Below, in pieces: positions 1 to 7,356 of a stretch of DNA of 36,936 bases. Made by a program: the position numbers and the translations under genes. Under the pieces are notes generated by a model that worked only from the letters and a program-made list of their open reading frames with translations, had not been told where the DNA came from and made no database searches. The stretch is from NCBI GenBank assembly GCA_025356295.1, contig JANXUJ010000010.1, positions 1 to 36,936 of the forward strand. Direction: 5' to 3'. The stretch's first letter is position 1. Every line of letters begins with the position of its first letter. The stretch comes from Cyanobacteriota bacterium. GTDB lineage: Bacteria; Cyanobacteriota; Cyanobacteriia; Pseudanabaenales; Pseudanabaenaceae.

Positions 1-234
1 TGACCACGACCTCTCTGCACTAGATTGCCTTGCTTGAGAGTTTAGCTTTTTAGCAAAGTCGAACTCTTTGGCAAGCACAGCGCACTGGGCAGACAAATCG
101 TATTTGTTGGCTCCGTGATTATCCATCCAGTATCTCAAAGCTTTATTACGCACAAATAGAGCCGTACGAATCGCCTCGTCAATGAGACTGTACTGCTCTG
201 TTTTGCCTTTTAGTTTTGCTTCGAGAACTAGCAT
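1..234 (-). mobile_element. tnpB: TnpB (IS200/IS605-type), N-terminal part only
   Basis: The minus strand reads open from an ATG at 234-232 to the window edge, 78 codons with no stop. The peptide starts MLVLEAKLKGKTEQYSLIDE and continues through ALFVRNKALRYWMDN, which is the helix-turn-helix N-terminus typical of IS605-family TnpB. TnpB proteins are RNA-guided DNA nucleases ancestral to Cas12, carried by IS200/IS605 elements, with their guide RNA encoded over the 3' end of the gene. That part lies outside this window, so it cannot be said whether the RuvC residues are intact. No TnpA is visible upstream (235-490), so this would be a TnpB-only element on this side. Family call is from recognition of the N-terminus. 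Confidence 0.8.
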
Positions 235-305
235 GGATTTAGACTTATTTATATTGATTATAGTAGCGTAAATACTGTTGGTCGTGGCATAATCTAAAAG
301 AAAAA

Positions 306-321
306 AGCGAATAAATTCGCT
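306..321. repeat. Short hairpin, possible left end of the TnpB element
   Basis: AGCGAATAAATTCGCT can fold as a 7-bp stem with a two-base loop. It sits 72 bases upstream of the tnpB start, where IS605-type elements carry their subterminal hairpin recognised by TnpA. The rest of 235-438 shows no gene and no other structure that I can defend. The exact element boundary cannot be placed from this copy alone. Confidence 0.4.
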
Positions 322-438
322 CGTCCGATTTTTATCTCAGGTCTGAAGACACTGAGCTTTCAATCTCTCGTGTGCTTTCTGTAAAATAATCTATTAGAAT
401 AAATTGCAATAAAAATCAATGAATTAATTGATAGTACA

Positions 439-468
439 TTGACAGTTAGAATTTTTTGCTCAAATAAT
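439..468 (+). promoter_or_regulatory. Sigma-70 type promoter of the porin gene
   Basis: TTGACA at 439-444 matches the -35 consensus fully. AATAAT at 463-468 matches the -10 consensus in five of six positions. The spacer is 18 bases. Transcription would start near 475, giving a leader of about 64 bases that contains the Fur-like box at 492-506. Confidence 0.6.
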
Positions 469-491
469 GCTTAAATAGTCCAAGCTCATAA

Positions 492-506
492 TGATAATAA
501 ATATCA
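492..506. promoter_or_regulatory. Fur box (7-1-7) in front of the porin
   Basis: TGATAAT-A-AATATCA fits the 7-1-7 Fur palindrome TGATAATnATTATCA in 13 of 14 informative positions. It lies just downstream of the predicted transcription start, between the promoter and the ribosome binding site, so bound Fur would block transcription. This is the classical arrangement for iron repression. Binding itself is inferred from sequence only. Confidence 0.6.
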
Positions 507-538
507 TTAAATTAAAGCCACAAGTGAGGAAGTTCCAT

Positions 539-2158
539 ATGTCCAAATTTCAATCTACACGAGTAAAAGTATCTCTGATTAGCGCGATCGCCATTTCCGC
601 GATCGGAATGCTCCCCACGGCTGGAGTATCAGCTGAAGGGATTCCTCCAGTTAAAGATGTAATCGGTCAAAACGTCACATCAGTCTCACAACTTAGTGAT
701 GTCAAACCCACTGATTGGGCTTTTACAGCGTTACAGTCGCTAGTTGAGCGTTATGGCTGCATTGCGGGCTATCCCGATCGCACCTTTCGCGGAAAACAAG
801 CCACCAGTCGCTATGAATTTGCCGCAGGTTTAAATGCTTGTCTCGACAAAATCAACGAAATTATCTCCGCAGGGTTAGCTGATAAAGTCAGCAAAGAAGA
901 CTTAGCAACCTTGCAAAAACTCCAAGAAGAATTTGCCGCCGAGCTAGTCACCTTGCGCGGTCGTGTGGACGCGCTCGATGCCAAAACCGCTAAGCTCGAA
1001 GCGCAACAATTCTCAACTACCACCAAACTTGACGGTCAAGTTATCGCTGCGGTCTCGGCAAGTGGCTCGGCAACTGATAATCTCTTGACACCAAATGGAA
1101 CTCCTACAGGAACTTCAGGCAAAGCAAATACAACTGTAATTAGCCGCGTGCGTTTGAACTTCAACACCAGTTTTACAGGTGACGATTTATTGCTAACTCG
1201 TCTAGAGGCGGGTAATAATGGAGCTACTGTCGCTAACTCTCTTGATAGTGCAAACAATGTATTGCGTGGTTTTACAGGATTTAACAGTAGTTCCATTTTT
1301 GATTACAGCAACACTGGAACTACCTTCGCACTTGGTCGTTTGCGTTATGAATTTCCAGTTGGACAGACTGTTAGAGTTGTGATTGGTCCAGTGATGTCAT
1401 TAAATGATCACATTGACAAGAATAGCTTTGCTAACGATGAGGCAGTTGACTTTTCTAGCCGTTTGTTCATCAATAATCCACTGATCTTGCCTGTAAATGA
1501 CGGTGCTGGTGGTGTGGTTAATTGGAATATTGGGAACAGCGCATTCACACTTAGAGCAGGGTATGTGGCAACAAATGCTAATAGCCCCACTGCTGATACG
1601 ACTGCTCCTAATGGAACTATTAATCGAGGGTTGTTTGGAGATACTTATCAAGGTAGTGCTGAGCTAGAATTTGCTCCTAAAAATGGTGATGATGCAGGTC
1701 CATTTGCTCTAAAGCTGCAATATACTCGCGCCTCTGTGAACAATCTTGACTACAACACAGGTGGGGTCAATCTTGAATGGGCTTTTAATAAAAAGATTGC
1801 CGTGTTTGGTCGCTACGGATTCGGGAATATTAGCAATCGCGGTACCGCGATCGCTTTAGCATTACCGACTTATACAACTTCAACAAGCAATTCCATCAAT
1901 CCTCAAACATGGTCAGCAGGGCTAGCATTCCCTGACTTGTTTAAAGAGGGTGCAATGGCAGCGATCGCAGTTGGACAGCCTTTCATTGAGAAGAATGTCG
2001 GTAACGCAACTCAGACTAACGTGGAGTTATTCTATCGCTTCCCAGTCTCTAGCAATATCAGCATCACTCCTGATTTGCAGTTCATTTTCAATCCCAATAA
2101 CAACACTGGCAACAGTACGATCACAGTTGGCACATTGAGAACTGTATTCAGTTTCTAG
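539..2158 (+). CDS. SLH/OprB-type outer-membrane porin (iron uptake porin family)
   Basis: A secreted porin of the cyanobacterial SomA/SomB (OprB) family, forming a beta-barrel channel in the outer membrane. From this start the protein has 539 residues. A signal peptide with a hydrophobic core ends at VSA-EG near residue 33. An SLH domain follows (about residues 45-105, with the GYPDRTFRG and TSRYEFA motifs), which binds peptidoglycan-linked polymer. A coiled coil (about 110-155) then leads to a beta-rich barrel ending in a terminal phenylalanine (TVFSF), the usual signal for barrel insertion. An ATG at 491 lies in frame but inside the Fur box. The ATG at 539 has GAGGA eight bases upstream and is preferred. 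The promoter and Fur box suggest iron control. Stand-alone transcription unit. Confidence 0.9.
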   Translation: MSKFQSTRVKVSLISAIAISAIGMLPTAGVSAEGIPPVKDVIGQNVTSVSQLSDVKPTDWAFTALQSLVERYGCIAGYPDRTFRGKQATSRYEFAAGLNACLDKINEIISAGLADKVSKEDLATLQKLQEEFAAELVTLRGRVDALDAKTAKLEAQQFSTTTKLDGQVIAAVSASGSATDNLLTPNGTPTGTSGKANTTVISRVRLNFNTSFTGDDLLLTRLEAGNNGATVANSLDSANNVLRGFTGFNSSSIFDYSNTGTTFALGRLRYEFPVGQTVRVVIGPVMSLNDHIDKNSFANDEAVDFSSRLFINNPLILPVNDGAGGVVNWNIGNSAFTLRAGYVATNANSPTADTTAPNGTINRGLFGDTYQGSAELEFAPKNGDDAGPFALKLQYTRASVNNLDYNTGGVNLEWAFNKKIAVFGRYGFGNISNRGTAIALALPTYTTSTSNSINPQTWSAGLAFPDLFKEGAMAAIAVGQPFIEKNVGNATQTNVELFYRFPVSSNISITPDLQFIFNPNNNTGNSTITVGTLRTVFSF

Positions 2159-2175
2159 AAATTCAGTTTCTAGAA
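2146..2175 (+). repeat. 15-bp tandem duplication across the porin stop codon
   Basis: ATTCAGTTTCTAGAA occurs twice in a row (2146-2160 and 2161-2175). The first copy encodes the last residues and the TAG stop of the porin; the second repeats the same end, stop included, in untranslated sequence. This looks like slippage or a footprint of a small duplication. Confidence 0.9.
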
Positions 2176-2180
2176 ATTTC

Positions 2181-2231
2181 AGCTTAATCACCACAAAGGG
2201 GCGCTTTGCGCCCCTTTGTGGTGATTAAGCT
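2181..2231. terminator. 24-bp perfect hairpin, bidirectional terminator
   Basis: Arms at 2181-2204 and 2208-2231 are perfectly complementary over 24 bp around a TTT loop; the core is GGGGCGC-TTT-GCGCCCC. The hairpin lies between convergent genes and its right arm covers the stop codon (2225-2227) and last codons of the minus-strand gene. There is no long U-run on either side, so it may act as an mRNA 3'-end stabiliser as well as a terminator. Confidence 0.8.
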
Positions 2232-2866
2232 GGACGCACAAACCATAAACTGCGTTTACCATCATGAGAAATACAATCAAGAATCATATTTTTGACCTTA
2301 ATTGGTAATCGACCATTTTTACGTGATCGCCGCAAACTACTTGGCGAATATTCCAAAACTTTAGCGATCTCTACAGTCGTCCAGAGTCGCGTAAACAAAT
2401 CATCAGGCAGAGAATCCATACTTTGAGCTAATTCTTTCCAAGACTGCACATAGGCTTCAGTTGCTTGAGTATGTTGGATCACTGTCTCACTATCGACACT
2501 ATTATTACTATCAAGTTCTTTTAGTGCGGGAGGGCGCGCATCTAGCTCGCCATAAATATCGGTGTCGATATAGACTTGGACATTAAATATATCGTCCCAG
2601 CTTTTAAGAAAATCATCTTTCTGTTGTACTTGCCATCCACTTAAATGACTTTCCAAAGTTTGATCTTTGACTTGGATATCTAGCAGTGATTTATCGGTAT
2701 CTACTTTTGCGGTGTAGATCAAAGCTTTTAGAGACTCTACTACCAAACTTTGCTTATCATAATGGTTATAAAGATTAACCACCTGTTGAATAAATGATGC
2801 AAGCTCCTTTGGTACGGCTAGCATTTCCGTACCCGATTGCTGTGTTAGTTGAGAGGGATCGACCAC
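2225..2866 (-). CDS. Unrecognised protein with possible C-terminal helix-turn-helix
   Basis: A 213-residue soluble protein that I do not recognise. The longest reading starts at a GTG (2866); no ATG lies upstream in frame before a stop. The first internal ATG is at codon 15 (MLAVPKEL) and is a reasonable alternative start. Residues about 20-130 are helical and acidic. The last 55 residues (TTVEIAKVLEYSPSSLRRSR, then KNGRLPIKVKN) resemble a MerR/excisionase-like winged helix: an opening helix, a turn and a recognition helix followed by a basic wing. That makes DNA binding plausible but unproven. It converges on the porin and shares the terminator hairpin with it. It diverges from the HDAC-family gene at 3007, with about 140 bases between. 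Confidence 0.6.
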   Translation of the reverse strand: MVDPSQLTQQSGTEMLAVPKELASFIQQVVNLYNHYDKQSLVVESLKALIYTAKVDTDKSLLDIQVKDQTLESHLSGWQVQQKDDFLKSWDDIFNVQVYIDTDIYGELDARPPALKELDSNNSVDSETVIQHTQATEAYVQSWKELAQSMDSLPDDLFTRLWTTVEIAKVLEYSPSSLRRSRKNGRLPIKVKNMILDCISHDGKRSLWFVRPA

Positions 2867-3006
2867 AGGAGAAACCCAAGTAAAATTACTGTGGAGCCAT
2901 GAAGTTTTTTAAACAGATTTAAGCAAATCTGTAGTTTCAAAAGTATAACGCTAGTCTCTGTTGAGGCAACATTTAATCATTGATTTGGAGGCAAGCCAAA
3001 GCGCGT

Positions 3007-3927
3007 ATGTTTATATCTAAATTTCCGATTATTTATTCTGATCGCTTTCTAGAACATGATACTGGAATTTATCATCCCGAAAAAGCTGGTCGGCTGACAG
3101 CGATCGCCCATGCTCTGAAAAATTCAGCGATCGCCTCACAATTAGTCTGGCAAGAGCCAAAACTCAGGCGAGATATATTACAAGAAGTGCGCCGTTTTCA
3201 TACTCAAGAATATCTCGATACTTTGCAAGCACTCACCGATCGCGGTGGTGGCTATATTGACGGTGATACGATCGCCTCTGCTCAAACTTACGATGTGGCG
3301 TTATTGGCTCTCAGCGCTTGGCTTGATGGAGTTGATGTAGTTATGGAGTCTGGTCGTCCTGCCTTTGTACTAGCACGTCCCCCTGGGCATCACGCGTGCG
3401 CCCACTCAGGCATGGGCTTTTGTATTTTTGGGAATGCAGCGATCGCGGCGATGTCAGCGTGCGATCGCTTAAATCTAAATCGTGTGGCGATCCTCGATTG
3501 GGACGTGCATCACGGCAATGGCACACAAGAGGCAGTCTGGGATCGTCCTGATATCGCCTATGTGTCTACGCATCAAGCGCCATTTTATCCAATGACAGGC
3601 TATATAGAAGAGCGGGGCGCACATAACAATATTTTAAATATTCCAATGCGATCATATTCAGTGATCGCCGAATATTTGCCTGTGTTTGAAAATCAAATCA
3701 TGCCATTCTTGCGAAATTTCAATCCCGATCTATTAATTGTGAGTGCAGGATTTGACGCTAATGCTGATGATCCTCTAGCCAGCATTTTGCTAAAACCAGA
3801 AGATTTTGGTATTTTTACGAAGCTGTGCCTAGAACTAACACCAAAAATCTTATTTGGTTTAGAAGGCGGGTATGACTTTGAGAGCCTATCGCGATCGGTC
3901 ATTAGCGTGATCGAAAATTGCTTATAA
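3007..3927 (+). CDS. Histone deacetylase family (AcuC/HDAC-like) deacetylase
   Basis: A zinc-dependent amidohydrolase of the arginase/deacetylase fold, 306 residues from the ATG at 3007. Members remove acetyl groups from lysines or from polyamine-like small molecules; the substrate here is unknown. The opening FPIIYSDRFLEHDTG is the family N-terminus. RPPGHH (residues 124-129) carries the catalytic histidine pair. DWDVHHGNGT (164-173) supplies zinc ligands D166 and H168. SAGFDANADDP and GLEGGYD near the end complete the pocket. An in-frame TTG at 2980 would add nine residues that are not family-like, so ATG 3007 is chosen, although no good Shine-Dalgarno is seen at the usual distance. Two hairpins follow immediately. 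Confidence 0.88.
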   Translation: MFISKFPIIYSDRFLEHDTGIYHPEKAGRLTAIAHALKNSAIASQLVWQEPKLRRDILQEVRRFHTQEYLDTLQALTDRGGGYIDGDTIASAQTYDVALLALSAWLDGVDVVMESGRPAFVLARPPGHHACAHSGMGFCIFGNAAIAAMSACDRLNLNRVAILDWDVHHGNGTQEAVWDRPDIAYVSTHQAPFYPMTGYIEERGAHNNILNIPMRSYSVIAEYLPVFENQIMPFLRNFNPDLLIVSAGFDANADDPLASILLKPEDFGIFTKLCLELTPKILFGLEGGYDFESLSRSVISVIENCL

Positions 3928-3931
3928 AAAT

Positions 3932-3954
3932 AGAGAGACGCATCGCGCCTCTCT
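3932..3954. terminator. Hairpin terminator of the HDAC-family gene
   Basis: AGAGAG-A-CGC pairs with GCG-C-CTCTCT around an ATC loop, with one A/C mismatch. It starts four bases after the stop codon and is followed by CC and a run of A, so in the plus direction it lacks a U-tract. It shares the core GACGCATCGCG with the next hairpin. Confidence 0.6.
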
Positions 3955-3960
3955 CCAAAA

Positions 3961-3993
3961 AAAAGTAAAGGACGCATCGCGTCCTTTACTTTT
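3961..3993. terminator. 15-bp perfect hairpin, bidirectional terminator
   Basis: Arms 3961-3975 and 3979-3993 pair perfectly around an ATC loop. The flanks are A-rich on the left and T-rich on the right, so it works as an intrinsic terminator in both directions: for the HDAC-family gene (plus) and for rpsR (minus). Its last base falls in the rpsR stop codon. Confidence 0.85.
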
Positions 3994-4220
3994 TAGCCTT
4001 CTTTGTTGATGAAAGGCAGTAATGCAACTACACGAGCTTGCTTAATAGCAGTGGTCAAAGCACGTTGCTGCTTTGCGGTCAAACCTGTGATGCGTCGAGG
4101 AAGAATTTTGCCGCGTTCGGTGATGTACTTACGCAGTAATTCGACATCTTTGTAGTCGATTTTGGCAGCAGGCGCAATCGGAGAGAGGCGCTTGCGATAA
4201 AAAGAGGAGTTCATTGCCAT
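3993..4220 (-). CDS. rpsR: 30S ribosomal protein S18
   Basis: Small-subunit ribosomal protein S18, which sits on the platform of the 30S subunit next to S6. The protein has 75 residues, normal for cyanobacteria. Recognisable stretches are [37 protein letters not shown] and [13 protein letters not shown]. Translation may start at this ATG or at a second ATG two codons later (MNSSFYRKR). It follows rpmG on the same strand after 52 bases, the standard cyanobacterial and chloroplast rpmG-rpsR pair, and ends in the hairpin at 3961-3993. Confidence 0.95.
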   Translation of the reverse strand: MAMNSSFYRKRLSPIAPAAKIDYKDVELLRKYITERGKILPRRITGLTAKQQRALTTAIKQARVVALLPFINKEG

Positions 4221-4272
4221 GATTGGGATTACGCGGTTTTAGTTATTGGATTAATGGACTAATTGATTTCGA

Positions 4273-4467
4273 TTACTTGATTTCTTTGTGAACAGTGTGA
4301 GAGTTGCAATGAGGACAGAACTTTTTGAGTTCTAATCTTGCGGTTGTATTACGACGATTTTTCATGGTCGTATAACGAGACACACCAGGCGATCGCTTGT
4401 TGGCATTGGTACGACATTCGGTGCATTCTAGTGTAACGACGAGACGGACACCTTTATTTTTAGCCAT
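4273..4467 (-). CDS. rpmG: 50S ribosomal protein L33
   Basis: Large-subunit ribosomal protein L33, 64 residues. It is the zinc-binding (C+) form: CTEC near residues 15-18 and CPHC near residues 52-55 provide four cysteines. The motif [13 protein letters not shown] and the ending HKEIK are typical. First gene of the rpmG-rpsR pair, with rpsR 52 bases downstream on the same strand. Confidence 0.95.
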   Translation of the reverse strand: MAKNKGVRLVVTLECTECRTNANKRSPGVSRYTTMKNRRNTTARLELKKFCPHCNSHTVHKEIK

Positions 4468-4508
4468 TTTTTTAGTTGTGATATTACTTAAAATGCGATC
4501 TACAAGTA

Positions 4509-4967
4509 TTACACAAAATTATGTACTTCTATGCCAATAGGAAAATTATTGTCAAAAACTTGGGCGATCGCATAGGGACATACTTGGGGCAAATCGTTAT
4601 AGTCGAATGGTGTTTCCCGCACGACTATATCTAAGGCTGACTCATAGCCTTCTGAGGTTGCCTCTTCTAAGTATGACTTCAGGCTAGGATTTTTTTTGAT
4701 TAGCTTTTGGATTTGCCGTCTTTGCTCTCTAATCGTTGATCGCCAACTCTTACCTCGCAAATCTGGCTGTAAATCCCACTTGAGTAAATGCCCTAGTAAA
4801 ATCGCTAATCGATTTTCTAATTCCGATCTTTGTTGATTACCCAAAGATTCAATTTCTTCCGCTAAGTTTTCTAAGTCTAAGCCATCCAGTTTGCCTAATC
4901 GTAATCGCTCGACTTGATCAACTGTCCAATCATAAAAATCTGATTTATAAAGTATTTCTGCTTTCAT
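4509..4967 (-). CDS. DUF29 family protein
   Basis: A 152-residue member of the DUF29 family, very common and often multicopy in cyanobacteria; no molecular function is established. Characteristic pieces are [47 protein letters not shown] and [15 protein letters not shown]. The reading frame extends ten codons further upstream, but the ATG at 4967-4965 gives the usual family start ([14 protein letters not shown]) and has a GAGAA about ten bases before it. It is 41 bases upstream of rpmG on the same strand, though co-transcription is uncertain. It follows the broken GIY-YIG gene. Confidence 0.85.
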   Translation of the reverse strand: MKAEILYKSDFYDWTVDQVERLRLGKLDGLDLENLAEEIESLGNQQRSELENRLAILLGHLLKWDLQPDLRGKSWRSTIREQRRQIQKLIKKNPSLKSYLEEATSEGYESALDIVVRETPFDYNDLPQVCPYAIAQVFDNNFPIGIEVHNFV

Positions 4968-4999
4968 AACATAAATTCTCAATGAATACTTTTGCAATT

Positions 5000-5375
5000 T
5001 TAGTAAGTATATTTAACAGGATTTGCCGCACCGCGTCTTCGATATCTATCAGGCACTCTTTTTCTTAAGTAGAGGTCGGTAATATCTACTGGAGCCTCTT
5101 TCCCTTCAAATCCAAAACGCCCTTCTAGAGGATTGTGAGAGGGAAAGTTACTTGAGATAGCTTCAAGCCATCTATCAGCTACAAACGCTCCTACAATTAA
5201 ACCCTGTACGGTTGATAAGATCACCTCAGACCTCTCAGCTCTTAGCTTATTGATCTTCCATGCATACCTATTCAAAGAATGTCTCTCCATTTCTAGGATC
5301 AATCAGCCTATAAACATACGTTTCTAACTTGGCAGACACTTCGGGTGAAAATACTTGTAGCTCGAATGCAGCCAT
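5000..5375 (-). pseudogene. Broken GIY-YIG (LEM-3-like) nuclease-family gene with internal deletion
   Basis: Two pieces of one gene lie in different frames. From ATG 5375 the strand reads MAAFELQVFSPEVSAKLETY followed by VYRLIDPRNGETFFE and then a TAG at 5270-5268. YVYRLIDPRNGETF is the first strand of a LEM-3-like GIY-YIG nuclease domain, which should continue YVGKGKGNRV. A second frame, open from 5302 to 5000, carries RYAWKINKLRAERSEVI, LIVGAFVADRWLEA, NFPSHNPLEGRFGF and YLRKRVPDRYRRRGAANPVKY, which I recall as the conserved C-terminal region of the same proteins. The whole middle, including the catalytic part, is missing. The junction lies near 5268-5300. The family assignment is from memory of these motifs, not from a search. 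Confidence 0.65.
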
Positions 5376-5408
5376 CTATTTTTTCTTTTCTAAGTATGTC
5401 TAGCTATG

Positions 5409-6437
5409 TTAACAGAAAGTACTTCTCAAACTTTGCGGATTAATTCCTGCTTTTAGCGCTGTCAAAACCCCGATCGCTTCCCAATAATTCTCGACTTGAA
5501 TACCATTTAAATCCAACATTTCAGATGTAACATTTAGCGCTGTTTGATTTTCTTTGACAAAAATAGTTGGTACATGAGGGTTAAGCGCAAGTAAACCTGC
5601 ACCACCACAAGCGCTGTAAGGCGTGACGATCGCACTAACATTTTCAGCCGTCAAATCTTCACTACGCAAAAGATCGCGTGAAGTAATGATTTTTGGAGCG
5701 CGGCTCAGCCCGACTAACACGCATGGCAAAAACGTATAACCCAACTCTTCAGCCGCAGCACGAGGGGACACACTGGGATCGATAGCAAGTGGTTGCAAGG
5801 CGGGAGCATGAGCGCAAGGAATTGCAAACTCACGCACGATCGCATGACTAATTACGGCTTCGGCTCCTGCGAGAGCATCAACTCCTTTGCCTTGTCGATA
5901 GTTTTGTAATGCTTCGCTATCACTGTCATCAGGAAATCTGGCGACAACGGCGATCACTTCTACTTTAGAGACCTTAATTAACTTCTCAGCCGCTCTCAGC
6001 AAACTATCAAGATTAGCGATCGTTCCCCATGTCGCGCCAGAGTCTCCCGATCTCAGTTCGACACCGAGCGGCTGATCAGTAACCAGAACATCCGTAATAT
6101 TTAAACCTAATGTTGCCTGTGCAGCAGCGATCGCTTGACGATGACGGATTTCTAAATCTGACTCGATTCCGCGATCAAGGATTACGCCAATCCGATTAGA
6201 GCGCACAGGACGCAATCCCCAGTCTCCCTTTGCCATGCGATCTAGTGCATAACCTTCCACATACAAAACATTCGGCATCGACCAATATAAACTCGCGCCG
6301 TTTAAGACATTGGGATGCGTGATCACGTTATCGGCAATAGTAGCGATCGCCCTTGCCACGGGCAAAGCATCTCCCGCATAGCCACCAATGGCAGCGTTAA
6401 TGCCTGTTGGCACAAGTAACAATACATTGAAAGTCAT
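5409..6437 (-). CDS. DUF3326 domain protein
   Basis: A 342-residue soluble protein of the DUF3326 family, found mainly in cyanobacteria and plants; function unknown. The opening VLLVPTGINAAIGGYAGDA, then ITHPNVLNGASLYWSMPN and the later SAIVTPYSACGGAGLLALN are strongly patterned glycine-rich loops, suggesting a ligand-binding fold. Its ATG overlaps the stop of the preceding ABC ATPase gene by four bases (ATGA), so the two are translationally coupled. This links the unknown protein to transport or to the same regulatory signal, by context only. Confidence 0.8.
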   Translation of the reverse strand: MTFNVLLLVPTGINAAIGGYAGDALPVARAIATIADNVITHPNVLNGASLYWSMPNVLYVEGYALDRMAKGDWGLRPVRSNRIGVILDRGIESDLEIRHRQAIAAAQATLGLNITDVLVTDQPLGVELRSGDSGATWGTIANLDSLLRAAEKLIKVSKVEVIAVVARFPDDSDSEALQNYRQGKGVDALAGAEAVISHAIVREFAIPCAHAPALQPLAIDPSVSPRAAAEELGYTFLPCVLVGLSRAPKIITSRDLLRSEDLTAENVSAIVTPYSACGGAGLLALNPHVPTIFVKENQTALNVTSEMLDLNGIQVENYWEAIGVLTALKAGINPQSLRSTFC

Positions 6438-7198
6438 GAGCCTAAATAAGCCTCTAGAACTCTAGGATCAGTCTGAATTTCGGCGGGAGAACCATCTGCG
6501 AGGTTGTGACCTTCGGCTAAGACCCAAACGCGATCGCACAAAGACATAATCACATCCATATTGTGTTCGATAATCAAAAAGCTCATTCCCTCTTGGTTCC
6601 ATTTCTGGATATAGCTGCAAATCTCTTCAATCAGAGCAGGATTTACGCCTGCGGCAGGTTCATCTAGCAAAATCAATTTGGGATCGGTCATCAAAGCACG
6701 CGCAATTTCTAATAACTTGCGCTGTCCCCCTGACAAACAACCTGCATAGTCATCCGCCATCCTGATTAATCCCACTGAATCAAGAATATGTCTCGCCTTC
6801 TCGCGGTTTTCACGTTCTTGAATTGTGATTTTATGGCTTTGAAACCAAGTATTCCAAAACTTCTCGCCCACTTGACCTTGAGCCGCTAGCAGCATATTTT
6901 CTAGCACTGATAGCCGTGACAAGACACGAGGAACTTGAAAAGTACGAACCATGCCAAGTTTAGCGATCGCATGGGGTGGCTTGCCTTGAATTGGCATTCC
7001 ATTAAACTGCACCGTTCCGCGATCAGGCTTCAAGAAATTGGATAGCAATCCAAAAAATGTAGTTTTTCCTGCACCATTAGGACCAATTAGCCCTGTGATA
7101 CTTCTTGCAGGTACTTCAATCTGAGCATTACTAACGGCATGAATACCACCAAAGGATTTAGAGATATTTTCGGCTTTGAGAATTGGTGCGAGGGACAT
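6434..7198 (-). CDS. LivG/UrtD-like ABC transporter ATP-binding protein
   Basis: A 254-residue ATPase subunit of the branched-chain amino acid/urea (HAAT) ABC importer class. Walker A is GPNGAGKT (residues 39-46), the signature is LSGGQRKLLEIARAL, Walker B is LILLDEPAAGVNP, and the switch histidine lies in IEHNMDVIM. LivG-type traits are the AGVNP after Walker B and the extended segment between Walker A and the signature. No permease, substrate-binding protein or LivF/UrtE partner is in this window, so its transporter is elsewhere or it has another role. Its stop overlaps the start of the DUF3326 gene. It diverges from the WD40 gene, with about 158 bases between. Confidence 0.9.
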   Translation of the reverse strand: MSLAPILKAENISKSFGGIHAVSNAQIEVPARSITGLIGPNGAGKTTFFGLLSNFLKPDRGTVQFNGMPIQGKPPHAIAKLGMVRTFQVPRVLSRLSVLENMLLAAQGQVGEKFWNTWFQSHKITIQERENREKARHILDSVGLIRMADDYAGCLSGGQRKLLEIARALMTDPKLILLDEPAAGVNPALIEEICSYIQKWNQEGMSFLIIEHNMDVIMSLCDRVWVLAEGHNLADGSPAEIQTDPRVLEAYLGS

Positions 7199-7356
7199 AG
7201 AAAATTAGATTTTGGTTTAATTCAGAAAATTCTCGTGAGCTTCATCCACATTAGCATCTCAGTTGGATGAAACCAACAACTTTCAACAACTTACAGAGAG
7301 TGCAAGTAAAATTATAGAGTCATTGAGAAAAACACATCCAGCTCTATAAAATCGGA

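Noticed and set aside
4509..5375. DUF29 gene plus GIY-YIG remnant as an active nuclease system
   Set aside because: The GIY-YIG gene is frameshifted and lacks its catalytic region, so no working nuclease remains.
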